Shown in pieces: positions 50,080-59,952 of a DNA stretch of 61,334 nucleotides. Where the stretch lies: positions 1 to 61,334 of the forward strand of contig JAWXCB010000046.1 in the NCBI GenBank assembly GCA_034440455.1. The letters are read 5' to 3'. Below the pieces are notes generated by a model. The model saw only the letters and a list, made by a program, of their open reading frames with translations, was not told the origin of the DNA and did no database searches. Each line of letters starts with the position of its first letter. Position 1 is the stretch's first letter. A program made the translations under genes and the position numbers. This DNA is from JAWXCB01 sp034440455 (GTDB lineage: Bacteria > Bacteroidota > Bacteroidia > Chitinophagales > CAIOSU01).

Positions 50080-50152
50080 CTTCCCGCAGATTTACGCTGA
50101 ATTTTTTCTGCGTTATCCACGTGCAGTTAAATCTGCGAAAATCTGCGGGGAA
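50080..50152. repeat. Inverted 'CCGCAGATT/AATCTGCGG' word-repeat
   Basis: TTCCCGCAGATTTACGCTGA is mirrored by AAATCTGCGAAAATCTGCGGGGA across the gap between the convergent MBL and CDF genes. It could fold as a stem and act as a terminator, although T-runs are short. Confidence 0.5.
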
Positions 50153-50154
50153 AT

Positions 50155-51039
50155 TTATTCATGCGCGGCAAACTCATCCGGCTCGATATGAATCAGCACA
50201 TGCCCTAATTGCGGAATTTCACTGCGCAGCGTATCTTTTAAGCGATGGGAGATGTCGTGTCCTTCTTTCACTGAGATGCGCGCATCCACTGTTGCATGAA
50301 GGTCAACATGGTATTTCAAACCGGCTTTGCGGATATAACATTTTTCGGTGGCGACTACCCCCTGCACCGTTTGCGCTACCTGCCGGATGCGGGCTACAAG
50401 GTCGTCATACACATGCTCATCCATGATTTCACCAAGCGCGGGGCGAAAAATCAAATAGCAATTGTAAAGAATGAATCCTGAGGCGAAGAGGGCAGCCCAA
50501 TCGTCAGCCGCTTCGTAGCCCTTGCCGAGCAACAACGCGGCAGAGATGCCAACAAATGCGGCAACGGAAGTAATGGCATCGCTGCGGTGATGCCACGCGT
50601 CAGCCTTGAGCGTGGAACTGTCTGTTTGCCTGCTTTTGCGCATCACAAACTGAAAAGAGATTTCTTTCCAAAGAATAATTACCCCAAGCACAACAAGCGT
50701 AAATGGCTTGGGCGCGTCATGCGGTGTCCTAATATTCTGAATGCTTTCATAAGCAATGATGGTTGCGGAGACAACAAGAAATGCGACAACAACAAATGTG
50801 ATGAGCGGCTCTACGCGCCCGTGTCCGTAGGGGTGATTTTCATCTGCGGGCTTGCTGGAATATTTTAACCCAACAAGTACCAGTAGCGAAGAAAAAATAT
50901 CTGTTGTGGATTCAATGGCATCAGCAATCAACGCATACGAGTTGCCGAAATAACCTGCCAGCCATTTTACGACAGCGAGGGCGGCATTTCCCGCTATGCT
51001 GAAATAAGCAGTCTTGATTGCTGTTTGTTCATGATTCAT
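50155..51039 (-). CDS. Cation diffusion facilitator transporter
   Basis: This 294-residue CDF protein exchanges divalent cations (usually Zn, Mn or Fe) for protons at the inner membrane. It has six predicted membrane segments in its first ~200 residues, with metal-site Asp residues in LIADAIESTTDIFSS and LKADAWHHRSDAITS, the latter with HHRSD in the fifth segment. HPYGHGRVEPLI is the conserved loop. The C-terminal domain (VDLHATVD, HVLIHIEPDE) is the cytoplasmic ferredoxin-like regulatory domain. ATG 51039 is preferred over TTG 51045. Confidence 0.93.
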   Translation of the reverse strand: MNHEQTAIKTAYFSIAGNAALAVVKWLAGYFGNSYALIADAIESTTDIFSSLLVLVGLKYSSKPADENHPYGHGRVEPLITFVVVAFLVVSATIIAYESIQNIRTPHDAPKPFTLVVLGVIILWKEISFQFVMRKSRQTDSSTLKADAWHHRSDAITSVAAFVGISAALLLGKGYEAADDWAALFASGFILYNCYLIFRPALGEIMDEHVYDDLVARIRQVAQTVQGVVATEKCYIRKAGLKYHVDLHATVDARISVKEGHDISHRLKDTLRSEIPQLGHVLIHIEPDEFAAHE

Positions 51040-51057
51040 CAGCAACGCGCGATCATC

Positions 51058-51858
51058 TTATTTGGCCGTTACAATCTCAAAAGTATTCGTCACTTTTCCG
51101 AGCATGTAATCCATCATCGGATATTCAAACACTACTTTTTTACCTTCTTTAGATTTGAGATATTCCCCTTTTACTTCTTTCACATTTTCCGGAAGGTAAA
51201 TAACGGTTGTGATTTTTCCCGTGCCGAACATCATTTCAAACATGCCCATTTCATCTTCTTTTACTTTCGGTTTGCTGATGATTTTGGTGGTGCGTGTGAA
51301 CACCCCACCTTTCATGGCATATTTCGTTTCGGTTTTCATATCGCCAAGCCCGCCCATGCCAAGCATGTCTTCTTCTTCACCGCCACCGCCTGCTTCTTTT
51401 TTCTGATTGTCTTCAATCTGTTTGGTGAGGGCTTGCAAATCAGCCATGTCGCGAAAATTCATTTTTATGCCCATGTTGAGGTATCCCTTTTCTCTGCCGC
51501 CCTGCATGAAGCCCTTCATGCGCTCGAGTAGTTCCTTATTTTTTGGGTCGGCAAGCACACTGCTGTCAAGCGTTTCCCTGTAGTCGAACACAGAGTCAAT
51601 TTCACCTTCAGGAAAATCTTTCCAGATATATTCATTGATTGCTGCATCATCTACCTGTTCCATTTGTTCTTGTCCTGTACTGTCACCCAGCAAGCCCGAC
51701 ATTTGCGTTGCCATCATGCGGATGCTGGGAATCATATCTGCATAAACTTTGTATTCACCGGAACCGTTTTCGTTCAGGTAAATTTCTTCAGTCATATTAT
51801 CACAGGAGTGTAGGCTCAGAACAGCGAGGCACAGAAGCAGGTAGCGAAGGGTTTTCAT
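51058..51858 (-). CDS. Lipoprotein of unknown function
   Basis: From the ATG at 51858 it is a 266-residue lipoprotein with a lipobox ending in HSC (Cys19). The mature part has a beta-rich N-terminal half with a conserved EEIYLNENGSGEYKVYADM start, a helical centre with many Met/Glu/Lys, a Gly/Glu/Met-rich loop, and a C-terminal YLPENVKEVKGEYLKSKEGKKVVFEYP half of beta strands. Similar Bacteroidota lipoproteins have no known function. An in-frame TTG at 51876 is an alternative start. Confidence 0.8.
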   Translation of the reverse strand: MKTLRYLLLCLAVLSLHSCDNMTEEIYLNENGSGEYKVYADMIPSIRMMATQMSGLLGDSTGQEQMEQVDDAAINEYIWKDFPEGEIDSVFDYRETLDSSVLADPKNKELLERMKGFMQGGREKGYLNMGIKMNFRDMADLQALTKQIEDNQKKEAGGGGEEEDMLGMGGLGDMKTETKYAMKGGVFTRTTKIISKPKVKEDEMGMFEMMFGTGKITTVIYLPENVKEVKGEYLKSKEGKKVVFEYPMMDYMLGKVTNTFEIVTAK

Positions 51859-51904
51859 GGAAAAGATTTTTTTCAAAAATAATGAATTGGGAAAAGCAGA
51901 GAAA

Positions 51905-52345
51905 TTATGAAACCAGTTTTATCGAAACTGAATTAATGCAAAACCGCAATCCGGATGGGGGAGGACCGTCAGGGAACACATGCCCTAAATGACAATCACA
52001 AACATTGCACAGCACCTCCACGCGCGTCATGCCGTGACCGGTATCTTTCACATAATTGATGACATTGTCTTTCACCGGCTCGGTGAAACTGGGCCAACCT
52101 GAGCCTGATTCAAATTTTAAATTGGAATCAAACAATTGCGTGCCGCAGCAGCGGCAGCCATAGAGTCCTGCTTCGTGCGCTTCACAGTATTCACCCGCGA
52201 AAGCGCGCTCTGTACCTTTTTTGCGAGTAACGCGAAATTCTTCATCGCTTAAGATTGTTTTCCATTCTTCTTCGGTTTTTTCCACGCGCTTGTCAGGCGT
52301 GGGGCTTCCGTTGTTGGCATAGCGGATAACATCGTTCCAGTTCAT
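51905..52345 (-). CDS. msrB: Peptide-methionine (R)-S-oxide reductase
   Basis: MsrB reduces methionine R-sulfoxide in proteins. The 146-residue enzyme has the two zinc-binding cysteine pairs (C64, C67 and C113, C116), the SGWPSF segment and the catalytic cysteine C136 in RFCINS. The last residues (SIKLVS) fit the family end. There is no signal peptide, so it acts in the cytoplasm. It is the only gene of the group that is not envelope-related around here. Confidence 0.95.
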   Translation of the reverse strand: MNWNDVIRYANNGSPTPDKRVEKTEEEWKTILSDEEFRVTRKKGTERAFAGEYCEAHEAGLYGCRCCGTQLFDSNLKFESGSGWPSFTEPVKDNVINYVKDTGHGMTRVEVLCNVCDCHLGHVFPDGPPPSGLRFCINSVSIKLVS

Positions 52346-52377
52346 GGTTTCTTTAATTGAGAATTGAAAATTAGGAA

Positions 52378-55300
52378 TTACCGCAACAGTGTCACGCTGC
52401 CTGTTGTGCGTTGCGCTTTGAAATTAAAAAACTCGGCATAGAGTTCATACACAAACACATCGGGATTTAATTCTTTGCCTTTAAAGGTTCCGTTCCATCC
52501 GGCAGTGGGGTCGGTTGTTTCAAAAATTAAAGAACCCCAGCGGTTGTAGATGCGGAACACGAGCCGCTCCAAACCTTTGTGATATACAAACAGAAAATCA
52601 TTTTCTCCGTCACCATTTGGAGTGAACGCATTCGGCACGATTGCGAAAAATTCTCCGTCAATCACAGTGACGAGCAGCGAATCAAAATCAACACATCTAT
52701 TGAGGTCAGTATATTGCAGCTGATAAAGAATTGTTGAATCGGGCGAAGCAATGGGGTTTTCGCAAGCGGTGCAGGAAAGCCCGGTGGAAGGCGTCCACAA
52801 AAATCCGTTTATGTTCTGCGGATTGTTTGCCGTGGGATTCAGCAGCACTGTTTCAAAATCGAAAATAGTAGTATCCAATCCTGCATTAACGGTGGGCGCA
52901 GCGTTTACGATTACGGTTGCATTGTCAGTTGCTGTGCAACCATTGGCATTAGTCACCTGCACACTGACAGCGCCTGCTTGTGTTAATGTGACGGAGGCAA
53001 TGCTGTCTCCGGTTGACCATTGTATTGTAGCAAAGTTTCCATTCAAAGTGAATGTCGCGCTTTCGCCTACGCAAAGTGATTGGTCGTCTCCTAAATCTAT
53101 GAGAAGTTGAGCAGGCTCATTGACGATTGCCGAATCAACACGCTCGCAATTTGTTTGGTCGGTAACGGTGACATAATATGTTCCGGACAAAAGATTATTA
53201 ATCGTGTCGTTGTTAGAATTGGTTGACCACAAAATTGTGAGTGGAGCATTTCCACCGCTTGCGGCAACAGTTGCTTCGCCATCACTATCACCAAAGCATG
53301 TGATGTCAGTTGAAGTTGTTGCGACAACAATAGAGTTATTCGCTTCGGAAATTGTAACAGTGTTTGTGTCGGCACATAAGTTTACATCGCGCACAATTGC
53401 ATCATAAGTTCCTTCTGCCAGATTCCCGAATGTATTTGCTGAAACATAATTCACGCCATCAATACTATATTCAAAAGGAGTGTCACCTGAAGCGGTATCT
53501 GCAATAATCGTGAGCGAACCATCAGCCGCGTTGCAACTTGTATTTATCGTAGTAACCGTTGCAGTCAGAGCGCAGCAAACTTGTCCCGCCTGCACAACAA
53601 CCGATGCGGATGTTTCACAATTATTCGCATCGCTCACTGTAACAAAATAAGTTGCCGGAGCGAGCGCTGTGATAGTGGCGGTTGTTTCATTGTTACTCCA
53701 CAAGTAAGTGAGCGCGCCTGTTCCACCGCTTGCAGCAACGGTTGTCGCGCCATCTGCATCGCCAAGACAAGTTTCAGCAGTTGAAGTAATGCTTGTAATT
53801 GTTGGGGCATTCGGATTTGAAAGCGTAATGACTGTGTCGCGGTCGCAGTTTTGCGTTACGTCCGTCACTGTTACGGAATAACTGCCTGCGCCAACATTCG
53901 TTAAATCTTCTGTTATTGCGTTTGTACTCCACAAGAAAGTGTAATTGCCGGAGCCTGTTACAACTGTTAAATCTATTCCGCCATCATTCAGTCCGCAGCC
54001 GGGTTGTGTTGCTGTTGCCGCAATTTGCAACGTGCAACAGACGGCACCGGGATTAATCGTAAATGTTTCTACATCAGAACAGGAGTTCGCATCCGTAACA
54101 GTTACTGAATGATTTCCAGCGGGAATGTTGTTAATCGGTTGCCCTGTTTGTGAAGTGCTCCATGTAGAAGTGAGCGTTCCCGTGCCGCCTGATGCGTTTG
54201 CGGTTGCTGTTCCATCGGCATCGCCAAAGCATGTTTCATGTGTTACGTTCACGCTATTGATTACAGGCGCATTTGGTGGAGTTAATGTAATCGTTGTATC
54301 AAGTTGGCAAGCCTGCGTAATGTCGGTTACTGTTACTGAATATGTTCCCGCTGCAAGCCCCGTGCGGTTTTGCATTGTTTGATTATCATTCCACAAAAAA
54401 GAATAATTGCCTGAGCCGGAAGTGACATTTACGGTGATTGTTCCGTTTGCAACAGTGCAGGAGGGTGGGGTAGAGGTGGCGGTGAATGCAAGGTTGCAAC
54501 ACGTTTGTGTCACGGTGATGTTCACCGCATCTGATGCAATCACGCAGCCGGCAGTATCTTCGGCAGTGAGCGTGTAGGTTTGATTTGATGTGGGACACAC
54601 AGTGGGCGAGAGCGTATTTGCATTCGTCATGTTTGTTGTGGGACTCCACGTGAAGTCAGCAACGTAACTGATTTCAGGGTCATCAAAAGAAATTGACCAG
54701 CCATAGAAAAACCCGAAGCCGAATCCCAGCGGACCTGCGGGAGAGATTTCAATTGACCACAAGCCATTGGCAGTGCATCCGACAAGATTATTGAAAGGTT
54801 GATTCGGAGCATAAGTTCCGGAGTAGGGAGGTGAAGCGGCTCCGATGTTTGCAGTTGCCGCAGGCGTAAAGCAAGTGTTTACATAACCTTGAATTCCTTG
54901 CGTGGACGTGGTAACACCTGATGGCACGAGCAGGATTCTTGTTCCATCCGGGCACAAAAGATTTACATTCAAATCACCGATAGTCAACTGTCCGGGTGGG
55001 AAAAAATTGAACCCGAAGAAAGAAAGATTTTCAATACACACCTGCATGATGGAATTCGGCAACACCGTTGTCATATTCAAATCGGTGATGTTAATGTTGA
55101 TAGTACCCGTTGCTCCAAACGCGGTAGGCACAGGCACCACTTCGCCATTGCGATAGGTAGGAGTTTTCGCAGGACGCTTCACCACCTTTGCCGTTGCGTT
55201 TAATGTTGCGCAATCACCAAGGCAAATTATAGTGTCATTTCCTGCATCCACAACGATGGTGGGACTTGACACTGACAAACTCACCGTATCGCGGCAAGTA

Positions 55301-56100
55301 GTAGTGCCGTTTGACATCACGACAATATAAGTTGAATTTCCCTGCGGGCAAACAAGATTTGGGTTTGCACCACCGCTGTTGCCAATTCCATAACTGTAAT
55401 TATCATGTTGCCAGGTGATTTGAAACGTGGGGTCGTTGTAATAAATCACAAAGTTGTCAATGCCCCAGTGGTCATAATCCGCGCCTGAATCAAAATCCTG
55501 GAAAAATCGGATTTGTGTTTGTGTAGTAATTGCGCCCGGTGGTAATTGAAAACACCAGTTGTTCCAATTAATTAGTTGCGGGTCGCTGCCGCCATTGGGG
55601 TCGAAGTATTGAATTGTAATCCACGTATTTCCGCCATCAGTGGAATATTGCAGCGCAACTCCTTCGCTCGGTTCATCAGGACCTTCGCAAGGAGCAGTAG
55701 CAGGGTCGCCTGTTTGTTCTGCGAAAAGCAAATCAAAACAAACCGTTACGCCCGCAACGGCAGTGGTAAAGTTGTAGGATTGCGTGCGGATAATTCTCGG
55801 CACCGGACCGCTGTTACCCATCCATACATGCGTGGTGCCATCCACTCCGTTTGGGCTGCATGGATTATTAAATAACGCCTGTTGAGTGGAACCCCATCCG
55901 GCAGAAAAAATCCCCGTATTGAAATTATCATTAAACACTACCTGCCCCGACAGTGAGCGACCGAAAGCGGTGAGCGTGGCGCAATCACCGCACACAACAT
56001 CAGTAGGATTTACAGAGCCGGTTACTTCGCATTGCGCAAACAGTTGGTTGGAAAATAGAATGGTAAACGCTGCTGCGAATAGAAAAATTCTCCATTTCAT
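52378..56100 (-). CDS. Large type IX cargo with SprB-like repeats and CHU_C domain
   Basis: This 1240-residue secreted protein has a signal peptide (to about residue 22), a jelly-roll-like N-terminal part ending YDHWGIDNFVIYYND, and a P-domain-like part (IQVCIENLSFFGFNFFPPG-type region, about 330-500). About residues 537-997 hold six SprB-like repeats marked by TCFGDADG, ASGGTG and SVTVTD words. The C-terminus (FTPNGDGENDF...YNRWGSLIFE...GWNGTFKGKELNPDVFVYEL) is the CHU_C/gliding-type type IX sorting domain. It probably forms a surface adhesin or gliding filament component. It is monocistronic. Confidence 0.93.
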   Translation of the reverse strand: MKWRIFLFAAAFTILFSNQLFAQCEVTGSVNPTDVVCGDCATLTAFGRSLSGQVVFNDNFNTGIFSAGWGSTQQALFNNPCSPNGVDGTTHVWMGNSGPVPRIIRTQSYNFTTAVAGVTVCFDLLFAEQTGDPATAPCEGPDEPSEGVALQYSTDGGNTWITIQYFDPNGGSDPQLINWNNWCFQLPPGAITTQTQIRFFQDFDSGADYDHWGIDNFVIYYNDPTFQITWQHDNYSYGIGNSGGANPNLVCPQGNSTYIVVMSNGTTTCRDTVSLSVSSPTIVVDAGNDTIICLGDCATLNATAKVVKRPAKTPTYRNGEVVPVPTAFGATGTININITDLNMTTVLPNSIMQVCIENLSFFGFNFFPPGQLTIGDLNVNLLCPDGTRILLVPSGVTTSTQGIQGYVNTCFTPAATANIGAASPPYSGTYAPNQPFNNLVGCTANGLWSIEISPAGPLGFGFGFFYGWSISFDDPEISYVADFTWSPTTNMTNANTLSPTVCPTSNQTYTLTAEDTAGCVIASDAVNITVTQTCCNLAFTATSTPPSCTVANGTITVNVTSGSGNYSFLWNDNQTMQNRTGLAAGTYSVTVTDITQACQLDTTITLTPPNAPVINSVNVTHETCFGDADGTATANASGGTGTLTSTWSTSQTGQPINNIPAGNHSVTVTDANSCSDVETFTINPGAVCCTLQIAATATQPGCGLNDGGIDLTVVTGSGNYTFLWSTNAITEDLTNVGAGSYSVTVTDVTQNCDRDTVITLSNPNAPTITSITSTAETCLGDADGATTVAASGGTGALTYLWSNNETTATITALAPATYFVTVSDANNCETSASVVVQAGQVCCALTATVTTINTSCNAADGSLTIIADTASGDTPFEYSIDGVNYVSANTFGNLAEGTYDAIVRDVNLCADTNTVTISEANNSIVVATTSTDITCFGDSDGEATVAASGGNAPLTILWSTNSNNDTINNLLSGTYYVTVTDQTNCERVDSAIVNEPAQLLIDLGDDQSLCVGESATFTLNGNFATIQWSTGDSIASVTLTQAGAVSVQVTNANGCTATDNATVIVNAAPTVNAGLDTTIFDFETVLLNPTANNPQNINGFLWTPSTGLSCTACENPIASPDSTILYQLQYTDLNRCVDFDSLLVTVIDGEFFAIVPNAFTPNGDGENDFLFVYHKGLERLVFRIYNRWGSLIFETTDPTAGWNGTFKGKELNPDVFVYELYAEFFNFKAQRTTGSVTLLR

Positions 56101-56202
56101 GCTCAGGAAGTTTGGTTTACAATCCCTTTATGAATCGTTATTGGGCGGGTAAATGTAATCATTCTTACAAGAGACTAATATCAGTAAATACCCGTAAAAC
56201 AA

Positions 56203-56236
56203 AAAAGAGCGGAAGCATTGCTGCTCCCGCTCTTTT
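56203..56236. terminator. Terminator between hsp20 and the type IX cargo
   Basis: AAAAGAGCGG...CCGCTCTTTT forms a stem of 14-15 bp with one mismatch, A-run before and T-run after on both strands. It lies 34 nt after the hsp20 stop on the - strand and ahead of the large cargo gene. Confidence 0.85.
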
Positions 56237-56269
56237 ACTGCGGTCTGTGGTCTGAAGACTATTGACTTC

Positions 56270-56704
56270 TTAAGATACCTTCACCGACTTTTTCACTTTT
56301 GCGGCTTCCGCCTTTTTAGGAAGCTCAACGCTCAGGATGCCATTGGTGTAAGCGCCTTTGATGTTGTCGGCATTTACTGAATCAGGCAGCGTGAACGAGC
56401 GGCTGAACGAACTGTAGCTAAACTCCCTGCGCGTGTAGCCCTTTTCGTCTTCTTCCTTTTTGGTTTCCGTATTTGCGGAAATCGTCAGCAAATCATTTTC
56501 AACATTGATGTTGAAATCCTCTTTGCCGAATCCCGGGGCGGCTACCTCAAGGGTAAAACTGTTATCCGTTTCGCGGATGTTCACCGCAGGTTTGCCGTTG
56601 AATCCTGACACTCTTGACAATTCATTGGCGTTAAAAAAATCATCCATCCAGTTTGAGAAGTTTGACGGCACTGCGTCATTCGCTCCTCTCCATTTGATAA
56701 GCAT
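56270..56704 (-). CDS. Small heat-shock protein Hsp20
   Basis: The 144-residue protein has an alpha-crystallin domain (about 42-135): ETDNSFTLEVAAPGFGKED, then FNINVENDLLTISANTE and the closing A-x-x-x-NGIL-x-V-x-(L)P motif (AYTNGILSVELPK). It prevents aggregation of unfolded proteins as an oligomer in the cytoplasm. It is monocistronic and followed by a terminator. No heat-shock promoter element is clear in the upstream gap. Confidence 0.94.
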   Translation of the reverse strand: MLIKWRGANDAVPSNFSNWMDDFFNANELSRVSGFNGKPAVNIRETDNSFTLEVAAPGFGKEDFNINVENDLLTISANTETKKEEDEKGYTRREFSYSSFSRSFTLPDSVNADNIKGAYTNGILSVELPKKAEAAKVKKSVKVS

Positions 56705-56976
56705 TATTTGTTCCTCCTTTTATTTTGGTTAAAAAATTTTGATGAAAGGGAATCTTCAAGTTGCGTTCCAGTTCATTTTATCAGGGTATTTGTTTATTCA
56801 GCACGTCTTTTTGGCGCAGGAAGCAAGCCGACATAAGACATTATTTCTTGTTTCGTTGATTCGCTGTGCCTCTTTGTCAATGCACACCCTGTGCGTTATC
56901 CTGCATTTTTTCTCTGCCGCCTTAATCTTACCTTTGCTCCGCAATTTTTTTCACCTCACGTAAACCAACAAACTCC

Positions 56977-59946
56977 GTGAAAATCAATCTTAATTCCACC
57001 GACAGCTTTGCAGAACGACACATCGGCATCAGCGATGACGAATTAAAGGAAATGCTTGAAAAGGTGGGCGCGCCAAGCCTTGATGAGCTCGTGAATGAAA
57101 CCGTGCCCGCTGCCATTCGCCTTACGAAAGAGTTGAACCTGCCGGAGGCATTGAGCGAATATCAATACCTGCGCGAACTGAAAACGAAAGCTGCAAAGAA
57201 CAAGGTGTTTAAAACCTACATCGGGCTGGGTTATTCCAATACGATTACGCCTTCGGTGCTGCTGCGCAATATTTTTCAAAACCCCGGATGGTACACGCAA
57301 TACACGCCTTATCAAGCCGAAATCGCACAAGGTCGTTTAGAGGCGCTGCTCAATTTCCAAACGATGGTGAGCGACCTCACAGGACTGCCCGTTGCCAATG
57401 CCTCTTTATTAGATGAAGGCACTGCCGCAGCCGAAGCGATGAGCATGTTGTTTCACAACCGCAACAAGCGCACGGTGGAAGCCGATGTGTTTTTCGTGTC
57501 GGAGAAATGTTTGCCGCAAACGATTGCTGTGTTGAAGACAAGAGCATTCCCGCTCAACATTCAACTCGCGATTGGCGACCACAACACGTTTGCTATTAAT
57601 GATAAAGTGTTTGGCGCATTGTTGCAGTATCCTGCGGAAGATGGCGCAGTGGTTGATTATATTTCGTTCATTCAAAAAGCACATGCTGCGAATGCTCAGG
57701 TAGTTGTTGCCGCTGATTTGCTGAGTCTTGCTTTATTAAAATCACCCGGTGAGTTGGGCGCAGATATAGCCGTGGGCAACACGCAACGCTTTGGTGTGCC
57801 GCTTGGCTATGGCGGTCCTCATGCCGCTTATTTTGCAACGAAAGATGATTTCAAGCGCGTGATTCCGGGGCGCATCATCGGTGTTTCGATTGATGCCAAT
57901 GAAAAGCCCGCGTTGCGCATGGCGCTCCAAACACGCGAGCAGCATATCCGCAGGGAAAAGGCGACTTCAAACATCTGCACCGCGCAGGCGTTGCTCGCAA
58001 TCATGGCGGGCATGTATGCCGCGTATCACGGTCCGAAAGGTATTCGCGCGATTGCGATGCGCGTACATCAGCTTGCTCGAGTATTAGATAAAGAGTTGTT
58101 CACGCTCGGCTACCGCCAGTTGAATGAAAATTATTTCGACACGCTGAAAGTGGCTGTTACGGAAACACAAAAAGCGCAGTTGAAAGACCTCGCGGAGAAA
58201 TCACAAATCAATTTCCGCTACGGCAAAGATTTCATCGGCATCGCATTGGATGAAACCGTTTTAACATCTGACCTTGAGCAAGTGTTGAATGTGTTTGCAA
58301 TCGCGGCAGGAAAGAAATCGAAAATGGTTCCGCTCTATATGGAGTTCCCCAATGGTCAGGAAACTCCAAACTCTAAACCTGCCTTCGCTGAAGCTTCGGC
58401 AGGCAAGCTCCAAACTTCAAACTTTCCCCCATCACTGAGCCGCACTTCGGAATATCTCACGCACCCTGTATTCAACACGCATCACTCCGAAAGCCAGATG
58501 ATGCGCTACATCAAAACCTTAGAGAAAAAAGATTTGTCGCTCACACAATCAATGATTCCGCTCGGCTCCTGCACGATGAAGCTGAATGCAGCGACACAGT
58601 TGATTCCCGTAAGCTGGAGTGAATTTGCAGAAATGCATCCGTTTGTTCCTGCTGAACAGGCGCAGGGTTATGCAGAAGTGATTACCGACCTCGAAAATTA
58701 TTTGAAAGCGGTTACAGGCTTTCACGGAGCATCGCTGCAACCCAACTCAGGAGCGCAAGGCGAATACGCGGGCTTGCTCGTAGTGCGCGCATACCAGCAC
58801 GACAAAGGCGAAAGCCATCGCAACGTGGCGCTCATTCCGCAGTCAGCGCACGGCACCAATCCCGCAAGCGCGGTGATGGTGGGGCTTGATGTGGTGGTGG
58901 TGAAAACCGATGAGAGCGGCAACATTGATATGACTGATTTGAAATTGAAAGCCGGACAATATAAAGACAAGCTCAGTGTGCTGATGGTCACCTACCCGAG
59001 CACGCATGGCGTGTTTGAAGAAACGATTAAAGAAGTGTGCAGCATCATTCACGCGAATGGCGGACAGGTTTACATGGATGGCGCGAATATGAACGCGCAG
59101 GTGGGCGTGACCAGTCCCGCTTTGATTGGCGCGGATGTGTGCCACATCAACCTGCACAAAACATTCAGCATTCCGCATGGCGGTGGCGGTCCGGGCATGG
59201 GACCGATTTGCACCGCAGAACATCTCTCGCCTTATTTGCCCGGACACCCGCTGGTGAAAACGGGCGGCAGCAAAGCGATTGAGCCGGTGTCGGCAACCCC
59301 GTGGGGCAGCGCGAGCATTCTGCTCATTTCGTATGCGTATGTGAAAATGCTTGGCAGAGATGGCGTTCTGCAATCAACGCAATACGCCATTCTCAATGCA
59401 AACTACATCAAGTCGCGGTTGGAGAAATATTACAAGGTGCTGTATGTCGGCAAAAACGGGCGTGTGGCGCACGAGCTGATTGTGGACATGCGCGAGTTCA
59501 AATACAAAGCAAACGTAGAAGTGGAAGACATCGCTAAAAGGCTGATGGATTATGGCTTTCACGCGCCCACCGTTTCCTTTCCCGTTGCAGGCACGCTGAT
59601 GATTGAGCCGACCGAGAGCGAAGACAAGGTAGAACTCGACCGCTTCTGCGATGCGCTCATCAACATCCGCAAGGAGATTGAAGAAATCGAGCAGCATCTT
59701 GCCGATGATAAAAACAACGTGCTGAAAAATGCGCCCCACACCAACGAAGTGGTTACTTCCGATAAATGGAATTTCCCGTACAGCCGCGAGAAAGCCGCCT
59801 ACCCGCTGGAATACCTGCGCACAAATAAATTCTGGACATCAGTAGGAAGGGTGAATAATCCTTATGGCGACCGCAACCTTGTGTGTACTTGCCCGCCTAT
59901 CGAAGCGTACTCTAACTCAGAGTTGTCAACCGCGATTTCGGAATAA
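56977..59946 (+). CDS. gcvP: Glycine dehydrogenase (P protein) with an internal repeat-derived insert
   Basis: GcvP decarboxylates glycine and transfers the aminomethyl group to the lipoyl H protein. The protein is 989 residues from GTG 56977 and covers both halves of the fused P protein. The PLP lysine is K728 in HINLHKTFSIPHGGGGPG. Residues about 462-484 (QETPNSKPAFAEASAGKL and flanks) lie between the halves, before SRTSEYLTHPVF, and are encoded by repeat DNA at 58361-58429; no counterpart is known to me in other GcvP. The rest is intact. gcvH and gcvT are not in the window. Confidence 0.96.
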   Translation: MKINLNSTDSFAERHIGISDDELKEMLEKVGAPSLDELVNETVPAAIRLTKELNLPEALSEYQYLRELKTKAAKNKVFKTYIGLGYSNTITPSVLLRNIFQNPGWYTQYTPYQAEIAQGRLEALLNFQTMVSDLTGLPVANASLLDEGTAAAEAMSMLFHNRNKRTVEADVFFVSEKCLPQTIAVLKTRAFPLNIQLAIGDHNTFAINDKVFGALLQYPAEDGAVVDYISFIQKAHAANAQVVVAADLLSLALLKSPGELGADIAVGNTQRFGVPLGYGGPHAAYFATKDDFKRVIPGRIIGVSIDANEKPALRMALQTREQHIRREKATSNICTAQALLAIMAGMYAAYHGPKGIRAIAMRVHQLARVLDKELFTLGYRQLNENYFDTLKVAVTETQKAQLKDLAEKSQINFRYGKDFIGIALDETVLTSDLEQVLNVFAIAAGKKSKMVPLYMEFPNGQETPNSKPAFAEASAGKLQTSNFPPSLSRTSEYLTHPVFNTHHSESQMMRYIKTLEKKDLSLTQSMIPLGSCTMKLNAATQLIPVSWSEFAEMHPFVPAEQAQGYAEVITDLENYLKAVTGFHGASLQPNSGAQGEYAGLLVVRAYQHDKGESHRNVALIPQSAHGTNPASAVMVGLDVVVVKTDESGNIDMTDLKLKAGQYKDKLSVLMVTYPSTHGVFEETIKEVCSIIHANGGQVYMDGANMNAQVGVTSPALIGADVCHINLHKTFSIPHGGGGPGMGPICTAEHLSPYLPGHPLVKTGGSKAIEPVSATPWGSASILLISYAYVKMLGRDGVLQSTQYAILNANYIKSRLEKYYKVLYVGKNGRVAHELIVDMREFKYKANVEVEDIAKRLMDYGFHAPTVSFPVAGTLMIEPTESEDKVELDRFCDALINIRKEIEEIEQHLADDKNNVLKNAPHTNEVVTSDKWNFPYSREKAAYPLEYLRTNKFWTSVGRVNNPYGDRNLVCTCPPIEAYSNSELSTAISE
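58361..58429. repeat. Repeat-derived DNA inside gcvP
   Basis: Word-repeat AAACTCCAAACTCTAAACC, then the palindromic CCTGCCTTCGCTGAAGCTTC, GGCAGG (58378-58403), then GCTCCAAACTTCAAACTTTC. The pattern is that of an intergenic element with 'ccaaactc' borders but lies in frame between the two halves of GcvP. Confidence 0.8.
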
Positions 59947-59952
59947 CAGGAC

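Noticed and set aside
55576..55875. Open frames on the + strand opposite the 1240-residue cargo
   Set aside because: They are antisense shadows of a repeat-rich coding region with a clear signal peptide and sorting domain.
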